DNA of 64,000 nucleotides, from the NCBI RefSeq assembly GCF_003946265.1, contig NZ_RHNO01000001.1, positions 211,327 to 275,326 of the forward strand. The letters run 5' to 3'. Positions 16,349-24,645 of the stretch are shown piece after piece (the first letter of the stretch is position 1; every line of letters starts with the position of its first letter). This stretch comes from Levilactobacillus yonginensis (GTDB lineage: Bacteria; Bacillota; Bacilli; Lactobacillales; Lactobacillaceae). The translations under genes and the position numbers were made by a program. The notes under the pieces are model-generated. The model had not been told where the DNA came from and did not search any database. It saw nothing but the letters and a program-made list of their open reading frames with translations.

Positions 16349-18553
16349 GTGACTTTACGCGATTATCATTTGACGTTACACGACGTGGCCGACCATCAAC
16401 CGGAGTACTTGGAAACGATCTTTTCACTGGCCAATGGCCACTTCGGGGTCCGTGCCAATGACCCAATCAGCGGCAATCCCATCACCGGGACGCTGATCAA
16501 CGGTTTCTACGAGACGTCGCCAATTACCTACGGAGAAGCGGGAATTGGCTACGCTCAACAACATCAAACCATTCTAAATCTGTCGGACCTGCGGCACATT
16601 CACGTGACGACCGACAGCGGCCACCGCTTCACCAGTAGTGAGCGGACGGTGGTCGACCTGGACTTAACGACCGGGGAATTAACCGAACAATTTGTCTTAC
16701 AAACGCAACAGGGCGAGACCATTACCATGGGCATGAAGTCCGTAATTGGGCAGCGCCAGACTAACTTTTGGGCGGCCAGCTACAGCTTTACCGCTGGTAA
16801 CTATACGGGTGGGCTGCTGGTCAGCAAGTCGATTGCTGTGCCCGCTGAGGCGGAATCGATTCCGTCGGCTGACCCCCGGAAAACCCGGATGGCGGGCCTG
16901 CCCATCTGTGAAACGCAGTTTGTTTCGCGGGGACTTCAACGCTATCACGTGAAGACTCGGCGGACGAAACAAGCCGTGACCATTTACTTGGGGATGCTTG
17001 ATAAAACGGCCAGCCTCTTACAGCAACCGGTCGACCTGAGCGATGGCGCGGCGCATAAGCTGGAGTACGAGGTTTACGTTGGTGAAATTGGTGAGCAGAA
17101 CACGATTGATCCCGCCGCACCATTTCTGGCAAACACGGTTTCAGCTTTGCAGGACGATAGCCGCCAATTTTGGCAGGACGTCTGGCACCGCAGTGAGGTT
17201 ACTGTTGGTGGCAATGAGGAGTTGAACCTCGCCATCCACTACAACATTTTCCAGCTGAATCAAGCTGCTGGTCGGGATGGGCGGACGAACATTGCTGCGA
17301 AGGGCCTCAGTGGGTCTGGTTATGAGGGCCACTACTTCTGGGATACGGAAATGTACATGTTGCCGTACTTCATTTACACCAATCAACAGATGGCGCGGCA
17401 ACTCTTGCTGTACCGTTACCAAACGTTACCAAAGGCGCGGCAACGGGCGCGGGCGTTGGGTGTTGGCCAGGGGGCACTGTTTGCCTGGCGGACCATCAAC
17501 GGTGAGGAGGCCTCGGCCTACTTCCCAGCGGGGACCGCGCAGTATCACATTGACGCTGACGTGGCTTACGCTGTGGGGAAGTACTATGAAATCACCCGCG
17601 ACATCGACTTCATTGAACAGTGTGGGTTTGAAATGGTTCTGGAAACGGCTAACTTCTGGGAGGCCTTTGGCGGCTGGCATCAGGTGGGCACGGAGAACCG
17701 ATTTGAATTTCACACGGTCACGGGACCCGACGAGTATACGGCGCTGGTCAACAATAATTACTACACGAATCGATTGGCTAAGCACAATTTTGAATTAGTG
17801 ATCTACTTAGCCAAGGAGATATTAAAGCAAGATCCACACGGGTTAGAGAAATACGGCATTGGCCAGGGGGACTTGGATGTCTTTGAAAACCTGGCGGAAC
17901 ACGTTTACCTGCCGTATAGCGCGGACCTACAGATCAATGAACAGGATGATAGCTTCCTGAGCAAGCCGCGCTGGCCGGTCGACCGGTCGACGCCGGAGAA
18001 CTTCCCGTTATTGCTGCACTACCACCCGTTGACGATTTATCGCTACCAGATTGCGAAGCAGGCCGATACGTTACTGGCGGACTACCTCTTCCCAGAGGAC
18101 TTGTCGCCGGAACAGTTGAAGCGCGAATACCGGTATTATGAGGGGGTCACGACCCACGACTCGTCACTGTCCCGGTCGATCTTTAGCATCTTAGCAGCCC
18201 GGATGGGTGATCCAGAAAAGGCCTACGGATACTTCATGGATACGGCACAAATGGACCTGGTCAACCTGCAAAAGAATACGGCGGATGGCCTCCATTTGGC
18301 CAATCTAGGTGGCAGCTGGTTAGCACTGGTGGCGGGTTTCTCTGGCTTCTACGTGCAAGACGAGGTCGTGCATTTCAACAATCACCTACCTAAGGAAATC
18401 ACCAAACTGACGTACCGGATGAAGATTGCGGCCAGTGTCTTAGAGATTGAACTCACGGCTAACGATACCAACGTCACGGTCATCAGCGGGCCAATTCCGA
18501 CCTACGGCGTGAGCGTGGATGGTGAATTGATTTCGTTGGTAAAGGTGGGCTAA
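16349..18553 (+). CDS. GH65 glycoside phosphorylase (specificity uncertain)
   Basis: A 734-residue family 65 inverting phosphorylase that splits an alpha-glucobiose with phosphate into beta-glucose 1-phosphate and a sugar. Domains in order: N-terminal beta-sandwich (about 1-270), helical linker, (alpha/alpha)6 barrel (about 330-660) and small C-terminal beta domain. The barrel shows GHYFWDTEMYMLP (substrate site), GPDEYT with the catalytic Glu (about residue 461), and THDSSLS (phosphate site). The N-terminus (LETIFSLANGHFGVR) differs from the usual lactobacillar maltose phosphorylase start, so kojibiose, nigerose or trehalose-type specificity is possible. GTG start behind GGGGGG. No beta-phosphoglucomutase is in the window. 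It ends the sugar locus, with a strong terminator after it. Confidence 0.85.
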   Translation: MTLRDYHLTLHDVADHQPEYLETIFSLANGHFGVRANDPISGNPITGTLINGFYETSPITYGEAGIGYAQQHQTILNLSDLRHIHVTTDSGHRFTSSERTVVDLDLTTGELTEQFVLQTQQGETITMGMKSVIGQRQTNFWAASYSFTAGNYTGGLLVSKSIAVPAEAESIPSADPRKTRMAGLPICETQFVSRGLQRYHVKTRRTKQAVTIYLGMLDKTASLLQQPVDLSDGAAHKLEYEVYVGEIGEQNTIDPAAPFLANTVSALQDDSRQFWQDVWHRSEVTVGGNEELNLAIHYNIFQLNQAAGRDGRTNIAAKGLSGSGYEGHYFWDTEMYMLPYFIYTNQQMARQLLLYRYQTLPKARQRARALGVGQGALFAWRTINGEEASAYFPAGTAQYHIDADVAYAVGKYYEITRDIDFIEQCGFEMVLETANFWEAFGGWHQVGTENRFEFHTVTGPDEYTALVNNNYYTNRLAKHNFELVIYLAKEILKQDPHGLEKYGIGQGDLDVFENLAEHVYLPYSADLQINEQDDSFLSKPRWPVDRSTPENFPLLLHYHPLTIYRYQIAKQADTLLADYLFPEDLSPEQLKREYRYYEGVTTHDSSLSRSIFSILAARMGDPEKAYGYFMDTAQMDLVNLQKNTADGLHLANLGGSWLALVAGFSGFYVQDEVVHFNNHLPKEITKLTYRMKIAASVLEIELTANDTNVTVISGPIPTYGVSVDGELISLVKVG

Positions 18554-18631
18554 GTTAAATCGGGTTGGCTGGCAGTACTAGCAGGTAGCTACAGAGATGG
18601 TTGCCGTGGCGGCTGGTCAATCGAATGTATA

Positions 18632-18677
18632 AAAGTGGCCCCTAACCGTGGTAAAAACCTCGGTTAGGGGCCACTTT
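18632..18677 (+). terminator. Strong terminator after the GH65 gene
   Basis: A perfect 16-bp stem (arms beginning AAGTGGCCCC and ending GGGGCCACTT) closes a loop of about 14 nt and works in either direction. Confidence 0.85.
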
Positions 18678-18688
18678 AGTGACTGAAG

Positions 18689-19255
18689 TTAAAAGTTGAA
18701 AGGCCCACCATGCCTGATACAGCAAGGATTGGGTATTGGAGGTTAGTCAGACATAGTGGGAAAGTTCCGCCTTACCGTTCGCCAAATTTGGACTGGAACG
18801 CGGTGGGAAGGACGGGACAAGCCAAAGGGCGGTCTTGCCCCTCGCTTGAAGCCGCAAAGCACGTTTTCAAGTCGCCATTTTCAAGAAAATCACTTGAAAA
18901 TCCCACGGCTGAGTCCAAAGTTGACTCACTCTCGGCTACTTAGTGTCGCGCCAGTAATATTGCATAAGCGCTGTTATCCAGGTAGTTAAACTAGCTTAGT
19001 TTCCAAGCACCCATTTAACCGGAGGTGGTCAGAGGTGGAGCCAGCTGTGTCGACGGTGTTAGCCGATTTTCGGCTTACAGCGTGGGACGTGTTTGAAGAC
19101 TGGTGGTTTTCCAGGCTTCAAACCGAGCCGGAGGACCGCTTCTCAGGCCGGAGGCGTTCCCCACAGCAGGCGGAATCTCTGACCTCCGCAGGTGGAAGTC
19201 AATAACGTCTTGCTATTCTTGGTTTGATAACGGTTTTCGGCCTTTCAACCTTTAG
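18689..19255 (+). mobile_element. Composite B+A MITE-like element, copy 1
   Basis: About 567 bp: a family B unit (about 18700-18945) joined to a family A unit (about 19018-19205). The right terminal repeat CTTTCAACCTTTAG is intact; the left one is degenerate (TTAAAAGTTGAAAG). No target duplication is visible (flanks TGACTGAAG and ACAAACAGT), so it may be old or recombined. There is no coding capacity. The right terminal repeat overlaps the stop codon of the neighbouring leftward gene. Confidence 0.75.
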
Positions 19256-19512
19256 ACAAACAGTTTAGTAAGCAGTGTGATCGTTAGTAAAATCATGGTC
19301 GCCACCTGAATGACCTGGGTGGACAAGTAGTTGGCAACGTGTTGCCGCCAAAGCTTGCGACCGAACCAGAAATAGGTGATCAACATTAGCCAGAGATAGT
19401 AACCGAAGGCTAACTGTAAAAAGGTGGCGGTCGTTAGACTTGTGACCATCAGTAAGACGGCAACGAGACAGTAGAAGTCATAGATAATAAAGATGGTTTT
19501 CGCGTTCTTGAT
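19252..19512 (-). CDS. Small membrane protein with three predicted helices, start and end unusual
   Basis: The frame has a first in-frame ATG at 19449 (65 residues), but there is no ribosome binding site there. An ideal AAGGAGG lies 7 nt before an ATC codon at 19512, from which the frame stays open and adds a third hydrophobic segment (IIYDFYCLVAVLLM), giving 86 residues. Either ATC is used as a rare start or an original ATG was mutated. The stop TAA is supplied by the terminal repeat of the adjacent mobile element (19252-19255), so the C-terminus may be shortened. Function unknown. Base composition is like the surroundings. Confidence 0.5.
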   Translation of the reverse strand: MKNAKTIFIIYDFYCLVAVLLMVTSLTTATFLQLAFGYYLWLMLITYFWFGRKLWRQHVANYLSTQVIQVATMILLTITLLTKLFV

Positions 19513-19666
19513 AAGTGCCCCTCCTTAAATGTTCCCCTGAGACCCATCCAATTATAACAGATACTTATTTGGCTAGGGCCTGAATTTATAGCGGTGGTGT
19601 TTGACCACTAAACGACTAGATATCAGGTATACTGAGGACATGAATATTTAATGGAGGTTGATTAAG

Positions 19667-20161
19667 ATGACAGTCACAATTATGAACGCCCAGATTACCG
19701 ATCTGACGCAAATCATGGTCATTGAGAATGCCGGTTTCTCAGTAGCTGAGGCGGCCAGTGAGGCCAGCATGGCCGAACGAATCCAGCAGATTCCAGATAC
19801 TTTTTTGGTTGCCAAACAGGGCCCTGAAGTGCTGGGCTACGTGGTGGGGCCGGCGTTTGACCGCCGTTACCTGACCGATGACCTCTTTGCCAAGTCGACA
19901 CCTAATGCCGCTGGGGCACCGTACCAAACGGTGCTGAGCTTGGCAGTTAGTCCACAGCATCAGGGTGAGGGCGTTGGTGGGCAACTTCTGACGGCGCTGG
20001 CTAAGGTTGCCCGACAGGAAAGTCGCCAAGCCATCACACTGACCTGCCTGAAGCGATTGGTCCCCTTCTATGAGGCCAATGGGTACGTGAACGAAGGCGT
20101 CTCCGCCTCGGCCCATGCGGGTGAGACCTGGTACAACCTGGTCTTACCGTTGATGGACTAG
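19667..20161 (+). CDS. GNAT-family N-acetyltransferase
   Basis: A 164-residue acetyltransferase. Motif A (LAVSPQHQGEGVGGQLL, about residues 92-108) gives the acetyl-CoA pyrophosphate loop Q/R-x-x-G-x-G/A; motif B (FYEANGYVNEG) follows. The substrate is not evident; the layout fits RimI-like or small-amine acetyltransferases. The ATG at 19667 follows TGGAGG; an upstream in-frame TTG at 19658 overlaps the ribosome binding site. It converges on the SMR genes, and the two stop codons overlap in a shared CTAG. Confidence 0.85.
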   Translation: MTVTIMNAQITDLTQIMVIENAGFSVAEAASEASMAERIQQIPDTFLVAKQGPEVLGYVVGPAFDRRYLTDDLFAKSTPNAAGAPYQTVLSLAVSPQHQGEGVGGQLLTALAKVARQESRQAITLTCLKRLVPFYEANGYVNEGVSASAHAGETWYNLVLPLMD

Positions 20162-20472
20162 CTGATTAATTTCAATCCCATAGTAGCGCCCAGAATCACC
20201 GTCACCCAGAGCAACTTCCGCCAGTCCTTGGACTCGTGGAAGAAGAGCATGCCAGTGATGACCCCGCCGGCGGCACCGATTCCCGTCCAAACAGCGTAGG
20301 CGGTCCCCATCGGCAGGGTGTTCAGGGCGAGTTCCAGACCACCAAAACTAAAGGTAAAGGCCAGGATCATCAGTCCCCATAGCCACCATTTATGGGCGTG
20401 AAGGGCCCAGTTCATGAAGGTGACGCCCAACATTTCGCAGAGTCCTGCGACAATTAAGAATAGCCAAGCCAT
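20158..20472 (-). CDS. SMR-family exporter subunit (second gene of guanidine-riboswitch operon)
   Basis: A 104-residue protein with four membrane helices of the small multidrug resistance family. The essential acidic residue is Glu13 in LCEMLGVTFMNW, and the signature GTAYAVWTGIGAAGG is present. It probably pairs with the product of the gene 2 bp upstream as a heterodimer, like YkkC/YkkD. Because the operon sits behind a guanidine-I riboswitch, the natural substrate is likely guanidinium (Gdx function) rather than drugs. The stop codon overlaps that of the convergent GNAT gene. Confidence 0.9.
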   Translation of the reverse strand: MAWLFLIVAGLCEMLGVTFMNWALHAHKWWLWGLMILAFTFSFGGLELALNTLPMGTAYAVWTGIGAAGGVITGMLFFHESKDWRKLLWVTVILGATMGLKLIS

Positions 20473-20474
20473 GA

Positions 20475-20801
20475 TTAGTTTCCTCCTTGAGTTGTGGTGA
20501 ACTGGAGGCCACCGATACCGATGACCAGCAATCCGACCAAGACGAGTTTACTGAAACTGATGGGTTCACTGAAGGCCAGCACACCCACGGCGGTCGTTCC
20601 CAGCGTTCCGAGTCCAACGTAGACCGCGTAGGCGGTTCCGGCGGGGATGACCTGACTGGCGCGAATCAACAAGTAGAAGCTGAGGAGCACCGCGAGGCCA
20701 GTTAGTCCCCATTCCCAAGGGGTGGTCGCGTGTTTGAAGCCCACGACCCAGCTGACCTCAAAGAGGGCACCTAAGACGACGAGTAACCACTGTTTAAGCA
20801 T
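20475..20801 (-). CDS. SMR-family exporter subunit (first gene of guanidine-riboswitch operon)
   Basis: A 108-residue protein with four membrane helices. The conserved Glu15 (GALFEVSWVVGFKHA) and GTAYAVYVGLGTLGT are typical of the SugE/Gdx branch, whose established role is guanidinium/H+ antiport. AGGAGG precedes the ATG at 20801. The guanidine-I riboswitch lies about 35-175 bp upstream and should switch on transcription of both genes when guanidine accumulates. The two subunits differ in sequence, which suggests antiparallel heterodimer assembly. Confidence 0.9.
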   Translation of the reverse strand: MLKQWLLVVLGALFEVSWVVGFKHATTPWEWGLTGLAVLLSFYLLIRASQVIPAGTAYAVYVGLGTLGTTAVGVLAFSEPISFSKLVLVGLLVIGIGGLQFTTTQGGN

Positions 20802-20835
20802 AAATACCGTTCCTCCTTAATCCTCACGACCAAAT

Positions 20836-20975
20836 AAAAAGCCTGAGAAATATTGCCGAATTAACGACAATATCTCCCAGGCTTTTTCCCTTCCGTGGCC
20901 GTAGCCGCGGCTACGGGTTCTCTCTCGGACCAGACCCATGGTAGTGGCGGAACCCTAGAGAACTTTCTTCAGTTG
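20836..20975 (-). promoter_or_regulatory. Guanidine-I (ykkC) riboswitch with terminator
   Basis: On the minus strand the leader has the ykkC hallmarks in order: CTAGGGTTCCG, then GGTCTGGTCCGAGAGAGAA, then a variable hairpin, then CGGAAGGGA and AAAAGCCTGGGAGA. The last part also forms the left arm of a terminator (GCCTGGGAGATATTGTC pairing with its complement at 20841-20857, followed by T5). Guanidine binding should prevent that terminator. This is a well-established riboswitch class; the match was made by eye. Confidence 0.93.
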
Positions 20976-21092
20976 TGAGTCAGTAGCGCTAGCTTAGCAC
21001 ATTTTGAAAAGAGGGGCAAGCTGGACGTGAAAATGCGTGTAAGAAACCGTGATAACAACGCTTTTACCCAGATAAGTGACGAATTTCACGAA

Positions 21093-21112
21093 AAATACAA
21101 TCGATTGTATTT
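21093..21112. promoter_or_regulatory. 20-bp perfect palindrome, candidate operator
   Basis: AAATACAATCGATTGTATTT is symmetrical at every position and lies about 100 bp upstream of the likely fructokinase promoter (TATACT near 21189). A second inverted repeat, AATGAC-N7-GTCATT, lies at 21210-21228 near the transcription start. Either could bind a regulator of the polyol operon; none is encoded next to it. Confidence 0.5.
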
Positions 21113-21290
21113 CCGTCCTGATAGGATTTTTACGGATTTTCTGAAAATTATTGTGCGAATCTCCCCCTTAAAAACGTCAAATGCGATGCTATACTGAAAA
21201 CGATTTAAAAATGACTGTACCGGTCATTCATAGCTTTGGAAAAAGGTGCCGCGGGTCACGGCCCCCGGCGTAAATATGGAGGTAGCAATT

Positions 21291-22166
21291 ATGCAACTCG
21301 GAAGTATTGAAGCTGGGGGAACTAAATTTGTTTGTGCAGTTGGTAACGAAGATTACCGTGTGCAAGACAAGGTGCGGATCCCAACGACCACCCCAGAAGA
21401 AACGTTAAGCAAAACCATCGACTACTTTAAGCAATTCCCAGAAATCAAGGCAATTGCCATTTCATCATTTGGTCCCATTGAACTGCGGCACAACTCGCCG
21501 AAGTACGGTTATATCACGGACACGCCTAAGAAGGGCTGGTCCAACACCGACTTTGTGGGGCGGCTCAAGCAGGATTTGGACGTGCCAATGTACTGGACGT
21601 CCGACGTCAATGGCTCGGCCTATGGTGAATACGTTATGTCGACACTGTTTAATGAAAACATCAACTCACTGGTCTACTTTACGATTGGGACTGGCGTTGG
21701 TGCTGGGGCGATTATCAACGGTAACTTTGTGGGGAGCTTAGGCCATCCCGAAATGGGGCACGTTCGCTTGAAGCGGCATCCTGATGATTTAGACTTTCCC
21801 GGGATCTGTCCGTTTCATGGGGACTGCTTGGAGGGATTAGTCAGCGGACCAACGTTCGACGCGCGGCTGGGGAAACCCGGTAAGGACGTGCCACTGACGG
21901 ATCACGTGTGGGATATTTTAGCCTACTACGTGGCGCAAGCAGCCCTGCAGGAAACGTTGATGTTGCGGCCTGACAAGATCATCTTCGGTGGCGGTGTCGT
22001 CAGTGAAGACTTCTTGGTCAAGGTCCGGGCCGAATTCGACAAGCTATTGAACGGCTACGTCAGCGTTGGCAATCTGGAAGATTACATCGTGATGCCAACG
22101 GTTAAAGACAACGGTTCAGCCACGCTAGGTGACTTTGCCTTAGCACTCAATGAGTATAACAAGTGA
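21291..22166 (+). CDS. scrK: ROK-family fructokinase
   Basis: Phosphorylates fructose to fructose 6-phosphate with ATP. The 291 residues begin with the ATP motif GSIEAGGTKF and contain the ROK zinc site read as H-x-C-x-x-H-x-C in RHPDDLDFPGICPFHGDC, followed by LEGLVSGP. This zinc-binding variant is characteristic of bacterial fructokinases (ScrK/YdhR type). I chose ATG 21291 because GGAGG lies 8 bp upstream; the longer in-frame start at 21246 adds nonconserved residues. First gene of a four-gene operon (kinase, zinc dehydrogenase, membrane protein, VOC protein). With the dehydrogenase it would channel a polyol such as sorbitol or mannitol through fructose. Confidence 0.88.
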   Translation: MQLGSIEAGGTKFVCAVGNEDYRVQDKVRIPTTTPEETLSKTIDYFKQFPEIKAIAISSFGPIELRHNSPKYGYITDTPKKGWSNTDFVGRLKQDLDVPMYWTSDVNGSAYGEYVMSTLFNENINSLVYFTIGTGVGAGAIINGNFVGSLGHPEMGHVRLKRHPDDLDFPGICPFHGDCLEGLVSGPTFDARLGKPGKDVPLTDHVWDILAYYVAQAALQETLMLRPDKIIFGGGVVSEDFLVKVRAEFDKLLNGYVSVGNLEDYIVMPTVKDNGSATLGDFALALNEYNK

Positions 22167-22184
22167 GAGAGGGAGAACTAAATT

Positions 22185-23186
22185 ATGAAAGCCTTAGTAT
22201 TAACTGGAACCAAGCAAATGGAGATTCAAGACCTCGCCAAGCCAGAAGTTAAAGCGGATGAAGTGTTAGTTAACACCGCCTACGCTGGAATTTGTGGAAC
22301 CGACCGCGCATTGTACGCGGGCCTTCCTGGTTCTGCCGATGCTGTGCCACCAATCGTTTTGGGTCATGAAAACTCTGGAATTGTTGCTGCCATTGGTAGC
22401 GATGTGACCAACGTGAAGGTTGGCGACCGGGTAACGGTTGACCCTAACATCTACTGTGGCCAATGCGAATACTGCCGGACTGACCGTCCAGAACTCTGTG
22501 ATGACTTGTCTGCCGTTGGGGTTACTCGCGATGGTGGGTTGGAAGAATCCTTTACGGCACCTTCCTCCGTTGTTTACCCAATTCCTGACAGTGTTTCCTT
22601 AAAGGCCGCCGCAACCACTGAACCAATTTCTTGTGCGGTTCACGGGGTTAAATTACTCGACTTGACGCCATATCAAAAGGCCTTGGTCATCGGTGATGGT
22701 TTCATGGGGCAATTATTTGTGCAATTATTACAAGCTTACGGCGTACACCAAGTGGACTTTGCCGGCATCAACGACAAGAAGTTGGCTTTCAACAAGGAAA
22801 AATTTGGCGTTACGAACACCTTCAACACCAAGCATGAGAGCTTACCAGCCGACTACGACGTTGTGATCGAAGCCGTTGGGTTGCCACAAACGCAGGAACA
22901 AGCTGTTGAAGCAACTAAGAAGGGCGCTCAAGTCTTGATGTTTGGTGTGGGGAAGCCTAACCAGACTTTCTCCATGAACACCTACGAAGTTTACCAAAAG
23001 CAATTGAAGATCCAAGGGGCTTTCATTAACCCATACGCTTTCGAAGATGCCATTGCTTTGTTGGCTAGCGGTCAATTGGACGTGGAATCTTTGATCAGCC
23101 ACGAAGTTAGTTTGGAACAAGTCGAAGATGTATTGAATGGTAAGGTTGCCGGCGTCAGCAAGGCTGTCGTCAAGGTTGCTGACTAG
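22185..23186 (+). CDS. Zinc-dependent medium-chain dehydrogenase (polyol 2-dehydrogenase-like)
   Basis: A 333-residue MDR enzyme. Catalytic zinc ligands are visible in GICGTD (Cys37) and GHENSG (His/Glu), and the structural zinc lobe in CGQCEYCRTDRPELC. A Rossmann segment follows at about residue 165 (ALVIGDGFMGQLFVQLL). This set fits L-iditol/sorbitol or related polyol dehydrogenases that oxidise a polyol to a ketose with NAD. It lies 18 bp after fructokinase, which supports a polyol-to-fructose route; the exact polyol is not determined. No PTS or polyol transporter is adjacent except possibly the next membrane protein. Confidence 0.85.
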   Translation: MKALVLTGTKQMEIQDLAKPEVKADEVLVNTAYAGICGTDRALYAGLPGSADAVPPIVLGHENSGIVAAIGSDVTNVKVGDRVTVDPNIYCGQCEYCRTDRPELCDDLSAVGVTRDGGLEESFTAPSSVVYPIPDSVSLKAAATTEPISCAVHGVKLLDLTPYQKALVIGDGFMGQLFVQLLQAYGVHQVDFAGINDKKLAFNKEKFGVTNTFNTKHESLPADYDVVIEAVGLPQTQEQAVEATKKGAQVLMFGVGKPNQTFSMNTYEVYQKQLKIQGAFINPYAFEDAIALLASGQLDVESLISHEVSLEQVEDVLNGKVAGVSKAVVKVAD

Positions 23187-23209
23187 TCACGTAAAGGTAA
23201 GGGATAATC

Positions 23210-23983
23210 ATGAAAGCTGAAGCAGTGAGTGATTTGAATGAGGGGGCGTCAGGCGTGGAATTAACTGGTCAACGAACCATTTCAATGTCCAAAGCAATTT
23301 CGTACTTCGCCCTGTCGCTGGTCATCAACTCAGCAGGAAACGTGCTGACGTTGGTCACAAGTGCTAAGATTCATCCGTCCTTCTTGGGGGCGGCGTATTG
23401 GTCAGCCGCGGAGGCCAACCTGGGGACGGCCTTCCACTGGAATTTGTTCTGGGCGTTCCTGATCATGGGATTCTTGACCGCAGTCTTAAACGCGGTCCTG
23501 ATTCACCACTGGGACTGGAAACGAATCGCTGGGAACATGGTCTTCATGGTACCGTTCTCCGCGTTGATCCAAGTCTTTGAAGACTTCTTTGACGGCAAGT
23601 ATCCCGCATTGTTTGCGGGCCTGCCAGACGCGCACAGTGCCGGGATGATCATCTTCTACATCGCCCTGAACTTCTTGGGGGTGGCCTTCATTGCGGTGGC
23701 CATTTCCATCTACCAACGGGTCAACCTAGTCTTGCATCCAGCCGATGATTTGATGCAGATTCTCCGGTTCCGGTACTTTAAGGGGCAAGCTGCTAAGGCG
23801 ATGTGGGCATCGTACATTCCACCAACCATTATGGCCATCATTGCGATCATCATTACCCGGCAATTCACCAACTTCGGTCTGGGGACCGTCTTTGCCTTCC
23901 TGGCACAGGGTGGAATCACTGGGGTCGCTGACCGCGTCATCTTCCCTAAGCTGAAGCATCAGGCTGTGGATGTTGGTAAATAA
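23210..23983 (+). CDS. Multi-helix membrane protein, YczE/YitT-like, function unknown
   Basis: A 257-residue protein with about six hydrophobic segments starting near residue 30 (SYFALSLVINSAGNVLTLV). The NSAGNVL element in the first helix and two long periplasm-facing loops recall the YczE/YyaS/YitT group; I hold that loosely. It is the third gene of the polyol operon, 24 bp after the dehydrogenase, so it could be the uptake protein for the polyol. The first 25 residues before the first helix are hydrophilic; an internal ATG in SMSKAIS could be an alternative start. Confidence 0.7.
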   Translation: MKAEAVSDLNEGASGVELTGQRTISMSKAISYFALSLVINSAGNVLTLVTSAKIHPSFLGAAYWSAAEANLGTAFHWNLFWAFLIMGFLTAVLNAVLIHHWDWKRIAGNMVFMVPFSALIQVFEDFFDGKYPALFAGLPDAHSAGMIIFYIALNFLGVAFIAVAISIYQRVNLVLHPADDLMQILRFRYFKGQAAKAMWASYIPPTIMAIIAIIITRQFTNFGLGTVFAFLAQGGITGVADRVIFPKLKHQAVDVGK

Positions 23984-24014
23984 CGACTGAAAAAAGAAAG
24001 AGGCGTCCTTTAAC

Positions 24015-24407
24015 ATGGCAATTAATGACTTTATTACTGGGATTCAACACGTCGGCATTCCTTCCGCCGATTTGGACAAGACCATTGCGTTTTACAAGTC
24101 TTTAGGTTTTGAACAGGCCGGGCTATTTCCTAACGGGGCTAACCGGTGTGCCTTCATGCGATTCGGCAATTTGACGATTGAAACGTGGGAAGGCGACCCA
24201 ACCAATCCAACGGCTGGTGCCATCAACCATATTTCATTGAACACGACTGACGTCGATCAGGCCTTCGCTGCTGCTAAGGAACAGGGCTTGGACTTGGTCA
24301 ACGATGAGATTCAATCTATCCCATCCTTCTGGGACAAGGGCATTCGGTTCTTTAACATTTTAGGACCTAATCACGAAACGATTGAATTTTGTCAGATTCT
24401 CAAATAA
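24015..24407 (+). CDS. VOC-superfamily (glyoxalase-like) protein
   Basis: A 130-residue protein of two beta-alpha-beta3 modules. The four metal-ligand positions are filled: His in QHVGI (about residue 12), Glu in IETWEG, His in NHISLN and Glu in TIEFCQ. That makes it a metal-binding VOC enzyme such as a lactoylglutathione lyase-like or isomerase protein. Its length is normal. It closes the polyol operon (32 bp after the membrane protein), so it may act as a sugar isomerase or epimerase or detoxify a by-product; that is inference. Confidence 0.8.
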   Translation: MAINDFITGIQHVGIPSADLDKTIAFYKSLGFEQAGLFPNGANRCAFMRFGNLTIETWEGDPTNPTAGAINHISLNTTDVDQAFAAAKEQGLDLVNDEIQSIPSFWDKGIRFFNILGPNHETIEFCQILK

Positions 24408-24545
24408 GTAAGTTAGTGGTCACGCAATTCTGGGGGGATGGCGTGACCACTAACCCTTCAAGTGAAACGTTCAGCGGGAAATTTCACGAGGACTGGCCCG
24501 GCGCTGCCAGCAAAGGGCTAGCTTGATTCCTATGTGAATAACCAG

Positions 24546-24582
24546 CAAAAAAAGTTGTGGCTACGGCCGCAACTTTTTTTAT
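24546..24582. terminator. Bidirectional terminator after the polyol operon
   Basis: AAAAAAAGTTGTGGC pairs with GGCCGCAACTTTTTTT around a short loop. An earlier 13-bp hairpin at 24412-24452 lacks a T tail. Confidence 0.8.
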
Positions 24583-24645
24583 CGTCAATTTTATTAGGTT
24601 GAAACGTGCAATCTCAACGTTACTTAACCTCGATAGACAAACAAT

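Noticed and set aside
18710..18989. Open frames of 60-77 codons inside the composite elements (also near 24676-24904 and 29476-29754)
   Set aside because: They recur only because the DNA repeats recur. Frames shift between copies, there is no ribosome binding site, and the protein sequences resemble nothing.
21189..21204. cre-like TGAAAACGATTTAA near the fructokinase promoter
   Set aside because: Fails the final CA of the consensus, unlike the three good cre boxes in the window.
24412..24452. Terminator directly after the VOC gene
   Set aside because: Good 13-bp stem but no T tail; the hairpin at 24546 is the better terminator.
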